DNA of 7,020 nucleotides, taken from positions 1 through 7,020 of the forward strand of contig CAMLNB010000186.1 in the NCBI GenBank assembly GCA_946481205.1. Reading direction: 5' to 3'. Made by a program: the position numbers and the translations under genes. Of this stretch, positions 1 to 4,453 are shown piece by piece; position 1 is the first letter of the stretch; each line of letters starts with the position of its first letter. Source of the DNA: an uncultured Kangiella sp. Its GTDB lineage: Bacteria > Pseudomonadota > Gammaproteobacteria > Enterobacterales > DSM-103792. The notes below the pieces were generated by a model. The model saw nothing but the letters and a program-made list of their open reading frames with translations. It did not search any database and was not told the origin of the DNA.

Positions 1-258
1 GCCGGCAAGCGAACCTTCATGAGCAATCCTTGGCAAACGTATTCCGTCGTGGTCCAAGCTTTGCCTCGAGTGAGTCGTTGGGCAAGCGGCAATAATGCCG
101 GCGCAACCCGGCTGCAGCTGTGGTGGTGGCTGCGCAATCAATCACGCCGCGCCCCATTGGCGACTGGCTGCCGATTGGAAAAGCTATGGCAATTCAGACA
201 CTTCCCTTATCATGGCGGGCCTACTTGCCGGATCGGCAGGCAGTAACGGAGAGCGGGA
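1..258. other. Left-edge intergenic region, no convincing gene
   Basis: No open frame here resembles a known protein. The two plus-strand frames that cross it give low-complexity, Trp/Arg-rich translations without family motifs. On the minus strand an ATG at 20-18 is preceded by a good AAGGA Shine-Dalgarno 6 nt upstream, so a divergent gene may begin here and leave the window (visible start M-K-V-R-L-P). Six codons are too few to identify it. Two sites stand out: a PUR-box-like stretch at 31-46 and a hairpin at 224-240 (7-bp stem including one G-T pair, loop GAT) just ahead of the ribosome binding site of the next gene. No promoter with both a good -35 and -10 could be picked for either direction. 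Confidence 0.5.
248..253 (+). promoter_or_regulatory. Ribosome binding site of the DUF2066 gene
   Basis: GGAGAG lies 5 nt before the ATG at 259. It supports that start over any upstream alternative, because the encoded protein then begins directly with a signal peptide. Confidence 0.7.
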
Positions 259-1362
259 ATGAGCAAGCAGTGGACCTCATGGCTGGCGCAAAAACTGGTG
301 CAGACGTGCCTGCGGCCGCTGATGCTGGCGTCCTTGCTTGTGCTGGGCACAGCGGCTCAGGCCATCGAGGTCAGCGATCTCTACACCGGCGTCGTGCCGG
401 TGCCGGACCAGTCCGAGACCGCCCGGCAAGACGGTCAGGTTGATGCGCTGAAGCAAGTGCTGGTCAAGCTGTCCGGCAATCCGAGCGTGCTGGCCCTGGC
501 CCAGATCCAAGCCAATCTCGGCAAGGCAGCTTCCTATGTTCAGCGGTATCAATACACCGTGCTGCCCGCCAGCGTGGACAGCCCGGTCGGCTCGCCGCCG
601 CGGCTGATGTTGCAAGTCAGTTTTGATGGCCGGGCGCTGGAGCGTTTGCTGCAAGATGCCGCCGCGCCGATCTGGGGTGCTCGCCGGCCGCTGACGCTGT
701 ACTGGCTGGCGGTGGCGGATGAAAACGGTCGTCGCTTGCTCGGCAACGATGACGAGCCGGAACTGATCCAGGAATTGCAATTGGCCAGTCGCGCCCGCGG
801 CGTGCCGATGGTGCTGCCGATACTCGATCTGGAAGAAACCAACGAGATCAATATCAGCGATGTCTGGGGTCGCTTTGTCGAGTCGCTGCAAGGATTTTCC
901 AGCCGCTATGGCGCTGAGGCAGTGCTGGTCGGCCGCTTGGAAAAAGTCGGCAGCAGCTGGCAGGGCGAAATCACTTTCCAGCAAACCACGCTGAGTCAAA
1001 GCTTTTCCGCCACGGCGCCGACCCGCGCTGAGCTGGTCAGCCAACTGACTGGCCAGGTCGCCAGTTTTCTGGCCAGCAAATATGCCGTTGTACTCGATCC
1101 GAGCAAAGACGCTGAAGTGCTGGTGAAAGTGCGCAATGTTCGCAGTCTCGAAGACTATGGCCGGCTCAACCAGTTCTTCAGCGGTTTGCAGGCCGTGCGG
1201 CAAGCTGATGTCCGCGAGTTGCAGGGCGGCGTAGCCTTGTTCAGCTTGCGCTTGATCGCCGATCAATCGGCCTTGTTGCAAGCCACTGCCATGGACCCAC
1301 GCCTGCAAGCGGTGCCGGGCACCGAATTCAGTTCGGTGCTTGAGTTCGATTGGCGACCCTAA
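259..1362 (+). CDS. DUF2066 domain-containing secreted protein
   Basis: This is a 367-residue protein of the uncharacterised DUF2066 family, common in gammaproteobacteria; no biochemical role is established. The N terminus is a Sec signal peptide: basic and polar residues to about 19, a hydrophobic core (LMLASLLVLG, 21-30), then a likely signal peptidase I site after AQA at 33-35. There is no lipobox cysteine, so the mature protein should be soluble or loosely envelope-bound. Family-like features are the segment LYTGVVPVPDQ (41-51), followed by a helix with VLVKLSGNPSVL (67-78), and the later AVLVGRLEKVGSSWQGEI block (221-238). No catalytic motif is recognisable. It begins the plus-strand block and ends 28 bp before the phosphatidyltransferase gene. 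The long minus-strand frame opposite it is a shadow of its codon usage. Confidence 0.9.
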   Translation: MSKQWTSWLAQKLVQTCLRPLMLASLLVLGTAAQAIEVSDLYTGVVPVPDQSETARQDGQVDALKQVLVKLSGNPSVLALAQIQANLGKAASYVQRYQYTVLPASVDSPVGSPPRLMLQVSFDGRALERLLQDAAAPIWGARRPLTLYWLAVADENGRRLLGNDDEPELIQELQLASRARGVPMVLPILDLEETNEINISDVWGRFVESLQGFSSRYGAEAVLVGRLEKVGSSWQGEITFQQTTLSQSFSATAPTRAELVSQLTGQVASFLASKYAVVLDPSKDAEVLVKVRNVRSLEDYGRLNQFFSGLQAVRQADVRELQGGVALFSLRLIADQSALLQATAMDPRLQAVPGTEFSSVLEFDWRP

Positions 1363-1379
1363 TCTCTTCGCTTGGCGAC

Positions 1380-1385
1380 AGGTAA
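1380..1385 (+). promoter_or_regulatory. Ribosome binding site choosing the ATG at 1391
   Basis: AGGTAA is 5 nt upstream of the ATG at 1391. The frame is also open back to a TTG at 1340 inside the preceding gene, but that start has no comparable site and would add 17 residues ahead of the usual N terminus of this family. The ATG at 1391 is therefore preferred. Confidence 0.6.
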
Positions 1386-1390
1386 CCCTC

Positions 1391-1960
1391 ATGTCTGCGC
1401 TGCGTCATTTGCCGAATCTGCTGACAGTGTTGCGCTGTCTGCTGACCGTGCCATTGGCGCTGCAATTGGAAGAGCGCCAATACGGCAATGCCCTGGCGCT
1501 GTTCGTGATCGCCGGCATGTCGGATGCGCTCGATGGTTTTCTGGCCAAACGGTTTCATTGGCAGAGCCGGTTCGGCGCCATTGCCGATCCGCTGGCGGAC
1601 AAGCTGCTGCTATTGGTTGGTTTCGGCATGCTCAGCTATATCGCAGTGCTGCCGTGGTGGTTGTTTGTGCTGGTGCTGGCGCGTGATGTCATCATCGTCG
1701 GTGGCGCGCTGACTTATCACTATTTGTTCGGCCCGTACCCGATGCAGCCGACGCTGTTGTCCAAAACCAATACAACGCTGCAGATCGGTTTGTTGACCAT
1801 GGTGTTGATCAACCTCGGTTTGGCACCGTTGTCGGCGGATTGGTTGCTGGTGGGGTTGATGATTGTCAGTTTCAGCACAGTGCTCAGTGGACTCGATTAC
1901 GTCTGGACGTGGGGGCGCCGCTGCTGGGAACAGCAACGACACAGGAGTGTGAGTAAATGA
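1391..1960 (+). CDS. CDP-alcohol phosphatidyltransferase family protein (PgsA-like)
   Basis: This 189-residue integral membrane enzyme belongs to the family that transfers a phosphatidyl group from CDP-diacylglycerol to an alcohol, releasing CMP. The N terminus has the family pattern LPNLLTVLR (7-15). The signature D-x2-D-G-x2-A-x-n-G-x3-D-x3-D is present: D45, D48, G49, A52, G62, D66 and D70, the metal- and CDP-binding aspartates, in SDALDGFLAKR and FGAIADPLADK. Lys53 replaces the Arg that usually follows the Ala, with Arg54 next. About five hydrophobic segments follow the short N terminus. Length fits phosphatidylglycerophosphate synthases (about 180-200 aa), but whether the acceptor is glycerol 3-phosphate or another alcohol cannot be told from sequence. 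Its last codons overlap the start of the transporter gene (ATGA), so the two are probably translationally coupled. Confidence 0.93.
   Translation: MSALRHLPNLLTVLRCLLTVPLALQLEERQYGNALALFVIAGMSDALDGFLAKRFHWQSRFGAIADPLADKLLLLVGFGMLSYIAVLPWWLFVLVLARDVIIVGGALTYHYLFGPYPMQPTLLSKTNTTLQIGLLTMVLINLGLAPLSADWLLVGLMIVSFSTVLSGLDYVWTWGRRCWEQQRHRSVSK
1943..1947 (+). promoter_or_regulatory. Ribosome binding site of the AI-2E family gene
   Basis: AGGAG lies inside the end of the phosphatidyltransferase gene, 9 nt before the ATG at 1957. It supports the start that overlaps the upstream stop codon by 4 bp. Confidence 0.65.
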
Positions 1961-3030
1961 ATTGGCGGGTGTACGGCTTACCGTTGGCAATCTCCGCCAT
2001 TCTGGTGCTGTTGATTTGGTTGCTCGGGCCGATGCTGACGCCGTTTCTGGTTGCCGCAGCGTTGGCCTACTTCACCGATCCGGTCGTGGAAAAATTGCAG
2101 AGCTGGAAATGGCCACGGACGCTGGCGGTGCTGACCGTGCTGCTGTTGGTGGTCTTGGTGTTCGTCTTGTTTGTGCTGCTGGTTGTGCCGCTGCTGCAGC
2201 ACGAAATTCGCTTGATTGCCCAACGCTTGCCGGGCGCGGTTGGCTGGTTGGAGCAAACGGTCTTGCCGTGGGTGATTGAGCAAACCGGCCGCAGCGACAT
2301 GAAACTGGATCTCGATTACCTGCGCTCCATGCTCGGTGATCAAATCCCGCAAGCCGGCACACTGCTGGCGCGAGCGCTCAGCACCGTGACCAGTTCCGGT
2401 CTGGCCATTTTTGCCTTTCTTGCCAATCTGTTGCTGATACCGGTGATCTTCTTTTATCTGCTGCGCGACTGGCCGCTGATCAAAAGCAAGACGGCAGAGC
2501 TGGCGCCGGCGCGCTGGCGCGAACGCTTCACGCCCTTGCTCGGTGAATGCGACAACGCGCTGGCGGCGTTCGTCCGCGGTCAGATTCTGGTGATGCTGTC
2601 ATTGGCCGCGTATTACACGCTGGGCCTGATGATGATCGGGCTCGATGTGGCCTTGCTTGTTGGTGTTCTGACCGGTCTTGCCAGCTTCATTCCCTACCTC
2701 GGTTTCTCGCTTGGTCTGCTGCTGGCGTTGCTGGCGGCGCTGCTGCAGTTTGCGGATCCGGTCATGGCGCTGTGGGTGGCTGCGGTGTTTGTCGGCGGTC
2801 AGGTGCTTGAGGGCGTGGTGTTGCAACCGCTGCTGCTGGGTGATCGCATCGGCCTGCATCCGGTCGCGGTGATTTTTGCCGTGCTGGCTGGTGGCCAATT
2901 GTTCGGATTTACTGGTGTGCTGCTGGCGCTGCCGGTTGCCGCGGTATTGCTGGTGCTGCTGCGTCACGGTGTCGTCGCGTATCGGCAATCGCGGTTTTAT
3001 CAAGGAGAGCGCAGCGGCGATATCACCTGA
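1957..3030 (+). CDS. AI-2E family transporter (PerM-like permease)
   Basis: This 357-residue polytopic inner-membrane protein belongs to the AI-2E/PerM/YdiK family. Family members include the exporter TqsA of autoinducer-2 and sodium/proton antiporters, so the substrate here is open. Visible family landmarks are two N-terminal membrane segments (about 7-38) ending in ALAYFTDPVVEKL (35-47), a third at 57-80, then a long amphipathic extramembrane stretch (about 81-140). Later come FFYLLRDWP (165-173), the RGQ motif (207-209), FIPYLG (244-249) and the conserved C-terminal block with EGVVLQPLLLGDRIGLHP (285-302) and GVLLALPVAAV (320-330). The expected eight or so transmembrane helices are present and the protein is full length. 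The gene overlaps its upstream neighbour by 4 bp. It resembles E. coli PerM, which also lies near hda, but orthology is not proven. Confidence 0.93.
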   Translation: MNWRVYGLPLAISAILVLLIWLLGPMLTPFLVAAALAYFTDPVVEKLQSWKWPRTLAVLTVLLLVVLVFVLFVLLVVPLLQHEIRLIAQRLPGAVGWLEQTVLPWVIEQTGRSDMKLDLDYLRSMLGDQIPQAGTLLARALSTVTSSGLAIFAFLANLLLIPVIFFYLLRDWPLIKSKTAELAPARWRERFTPLLGECDNALAAFVRGQILVMLSLAAYYTLGLMMIGLDVALLVGVLTGLASFIPYLGFSLGLLLALLAALLQFADPVMALWVAAVFVGGQVLEGVVLQPLLLGDRIGLHPVAVIFAVLAGGQLFGFTGVLLALPVAAVLLVLLRHGVVAYRQSRFYQGERSGDIT

Positions 3031-3083
3031 TGCCTGATCACGACGCTGTGGCTGGCAGGCTGGCGCTGCGCTTACCCGTGTAA
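3030..3083 (+). other. Possible 17-codon ORF bridging the permease gene and hda
   Basis: An ATG overlaps the permease stop codon (TGATG) and opens a short frame encoding MPDHDAVAGRLALRLPV, ending in TAA at 3081-3083. It is in the same frame as hda and stops only 9 nt before the hda ATG. An AGGAG sits near 3003 but is too far (over 20 nt) to be its own ribosome binding site, so translation would depend on re-initiation after the permease stop. It may be a coupling peptide or simple chance; no homology is recognisable. Confidence 0.2.
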
Positions 3084-3092
3084 CGAGTCAAC

Positions 3093-3794
3093 ATGCAACA
3101 ACTTCCGCTGGGTATTCGGCTGCGAGCCGATGCCGGATTCGATACGTTTCTGACCGGTGACAACGCGGCGCTGCTGGCCTTGTTGCGCCGGTTTGCCGCT
3201 GGCCAACAGGCTACGGATCAAGATGCCGCTGCGCTGTACTTGCACGGTTCGCCGGGCAGTGGTCGCAGTCATTTGTTGCATGCTGCCGCTGCGGCCGCGG
3301 ATGCGGCGGGCCGCAGCGTCGCGGTGCTGCCGCTGCAATTGAGCGGGCTGACACCAGAAGTGTTAGCCGGCTTCGAGCACTCCGATTTGCTTTGCATCGA
3401 TGATCTGGATGCGGTGACAGCCCAAACCGACTGGGCCGTCGCTTTGTTCAACCTGTTCAATGCGGTGCGTGATCGTGGTGGCCAGTTGTTGTTTGTCGCG
3501 GATCGACCGCCAGCCTTGCTGCCTTGCGCCTTGCCGGATTTGCAATCGCGTTTGGCCAGCATGTTGGTCTTCGCCGTGCACGAGTTGAACGACGAGCAGA
3601 AACAGGCGCTGCTGATGCAACGCGGCGATGCCTTGGGGTTGCGGGTGCCGGCCGAGGTGGCGCAATACCTGATGAGCCGGCATTCGCGGGCGATTGCCGA
3701 TCTGCTGCAGTTACTTGATCAGCTCGATCACGCTTCACTGGCCGAACAGCGCCGCCTGACCGTGCCGTTTGTCAAACAAGTGCTGGGTGCATGA
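3093..3794 (+). CDS. hda: DnaA regulatory inactivator Hda
   Basis: Hda is an AAA+ protein related to DnaA domain III. Bound to the DNA-loaded sliding clamp, it stimulates hydrolysis of ATP on DnaA and so prevents re-initiation of chromosome replication. The 233-residue length matches the family. The N terminus QLPLGIRL (3-10) is the clamp-binding motif in the form seen in pseudomonad-like Hda. A DnaA-like GDN (22-24) follows. The P-loop is GSPGSGRSHLL (52-62), with Arg58 in place of the classical Walker A lysine, as in E. coli Hda. Walker B is LLCIDDLD (99-106), sensor I lies around ADRPP (136-140), the box VII arginine is in LPDLQSRLAS (147-156), and the C terminus RRLTVPFVKQVL (220-231) is typical. 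The ATG at 3093 has only a weak Shine-Dalgarno (AACGAG at about 3081-3086), so translation may depend on upstream coupling. It is the last gene of the plus-strand block. Confidence 0.96.
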   Translation: MQQLPLGIRLRADAGFDTFLTGDNAALLALLRRFAAGQQATDQDAAALYLHGSPGSGRSHLLHAAAAAADAAGRSVAVLPLQLSGLTPEVLAGFEHSDLLCIDDLDAVTAQTDWAVALFNLFNAVRDRGGQLLFVADRPPALLPCALPDLQSRLASMLVFAVHELNDEQKQALLMQRGDALGLRVPAEVAQYLMSRHSRAIADLLQLLDQLDHASLAEQRRLTVPFVKQVLGA

Positions 3795-3815
3795 GTCAGG
3801 GGGCCTGAGTCAGGG
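3792..3815 (+). repeat. 10-bp tandem-spaced direct repeat at the hda stop
   Basis: TGAGTCAGGG occurs at 3792-3801, including the hda stop codon, and again at 3806-3815, a 14-bp period. It gives a second in-line TGA-containing copy just past the gene end. It looks like a small local duplication with no evident function. Confidence 0.5.
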
Positions 3816-3836
3816 CGCCCAGCCAAAGCGAAGATC

Positions 3837-3870
3837 AAAACAAAAGGCGGGATATCCCGCCTTTTGTTTT
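3837..3870. terminator. Bidirectional intrinsic terminator between convergent genes
   Basis: A perfect 34-bp palindrome: AAAACAAAAG-type arm, a GC-rich core GGCGGGATATCCCGCC (3846-3861) and the complementary arm ending in TTTTG and a run of five T (3867-3871). Read on the plus strand it ends hda with a T tract. On the minus strand the A tract becomes the T tract for the convergent AhpD-like gene. Its placement 42 bp after the hda stop and 25 bp after the stop of the opposing gene fits a shared terminator. Confidence 0.92.
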
Positions 3871-3895
3871 TGCTGACGAGCGGATTCGACCGGGA

Positions 3896-4261
3896 TTAGC
3901 CCGTCGCCTTGCCGGCGCGCTCGGCCAGCAAGAATTCCAGACTCTCGTAAGCGTGGCGCAGATGCGGGATCACGATCGAGCCGCCAATGATCAGCGCGAT
4001 ATTGAACGCCTCTTCGATTTCTTCCTTGCTGCAACCCTGCTGGACGCAGGTATCCAGGTGGTAATCGATGCAGTCATTGCAACGCAATACCATCGAGCCG
4101 GTCAGGCCCATCAGTTCCTTGGTCTTGCGCGACAGCGCGCCGTCGTCGTAGGTGATCTTGTCGAGCGAGAACAAGCGCTTGATGCCGAGATTCTCGGTCT
4201 TCAGCACCAGCTCATTACCGGCCAACCGGCGGGCACGAAATTCTTCAAAGGGATGTGGCAT
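3896..4261 (-). CDS. Carboxymuconolactone decarboxylase family protein (AhpD-like)
   Basis: This 121-residue single-domain protein has the all-helical carboxymuconolactone decarboxylase/AhpD fold. The redox-type motif C-x2-C-x3-H is present at C61, C64 and H68 in RCNDCIDYHL, the site that in AhpD carries the peroxidase-linked thiols. An acidic helix EEIEEAFNIALIIGG (80-94) follows, as usual in the family. Two further cysteines, C72 and C77, lie close behind. It is more likely a small thiol-redox or peroxidase-associated protein than a true decarboxylase, but the substrate cannot be assigned. No alkyl hydroperoxide reductase gene is adjacent. The ATG at 4261 is the only reasonable start, preceded on its strand by a modest AGGTAG. 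A TATCAT -10-like hexamer lies at 4312-4307 on the minus strand, without a good -35. Confidence 0.93.
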   Translation of the reverse strand: MPHPFEEFRARRLAGNELVLKTENLGIKRLFSLDKITYDDGALSRKTKELMGLTGSMVLRCNDCIDYHLDTCVQQGCSKEEIEEAFNIALIIGGSIVIPHLRHAYESLEFLLAERAGKATG

Positions 4262-4364
4262 GTGGCTACCTATCGCTAAACATCATTTCAGAGTGAAGTA
4301 GGGCGCATGATACACCTGCTCCAACAGGGCTGCAGAGCCCTCGATTGTGCCCAGCCGATGGGTA

Positions 4365-4403
4365 ATGTTCACCATCACGGGCACTTACCGTGCGGTACGA
4401 TAA
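4365..4403 (+). other. Possible 12-codon leader ORF ahead of lysC-lysA
   Basis: ATG at 4365 opens a frame encoding MFTITGTYRAVR and ends in TAA at 4401-4403, 50 nt before the fusion gene. Three of 12 codons are Thr and one is Ile, which recalls amino-acid leader peptides of aspartate-pathway operons. No strong ribosome binding site and no downstream terminator hairpin with a T run is present, so attenuation is not supported. Confidence 0.15.
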
Positions 4404-4435
4404 GCCGGCGGTATTGGCGAGTAAAACCTGATTAA

Positions 4436-4441
4436 AGAGGA
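4436..4441 (+). promoter_or_regulatory. Probable ribosome binding site of the lysC-lysA fusion
   Basis: AGAGGA lies 12 nt before the ATG at 4454, slightly farther than usual. The ATG at 4441 and GTG at 4443 that lie between run into stops at once, so 4454 is the only usable start and is directly followed by the kinase N terminus. Confidence 0.5.
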
Positions 4442-4453
4442 TGTGAGTTCACC

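Larger units (their letters stand above)
4262..4453. other. Divergent intergenic region between the AhpD-like gene and lysC-lysA
   Basis: This 192-bp stretch should carry promoters in both directions. A minus-strand TATCAT (4312-4307) could be the -10 of the AhpD-like gene, but no matching -35 is seen. No plus-strand promoter is convincing. A small hairpin lies at 4326-4341 (6-bp stem AGGGCT, loop GCAG) with no T tract, so it is not a terminator. A second short inverted repeat, TACCG-TG-CGGTA, sits at about 4386-4397. There is no sign of a lysine riboswitch, which would not fit its usual size here. Confidence 0.5.

Noticed and set aside
19..246. 75-codon plus-strand frame ahead of the DUF2066 gene
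   Set aside because: It has no ribosome binding site, a Trp/Arg-rich composition and no family features. It lies in what is more naturally a divergent promoter region.
1340..1390. TTG start extending the phosphatidyltransferase by 17 residues
   Set aside because: It would overlap the end of the DUF2066 gene and lacks a ribosome binding site. The ATG at 1391 has AGGTAA at good spacing and gives the standard family N terminus.
277..1392. 371-codon minus-strand open frame opposite the DUF2066 gene
   Set aside because: It is Gln/His/Arg-rich with no family motif and mirrors the codon bias of the plus-strand gene, which has a signal peptide, a ribosome binding site and recognisable family features.
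4262..4453. Lysine riboswitch or transcription attenuator in front of the fusion gene
   Set aside because: The region is short, shows no multi-helix lysine riboswitch core and has no hairpin followed by a T tract.
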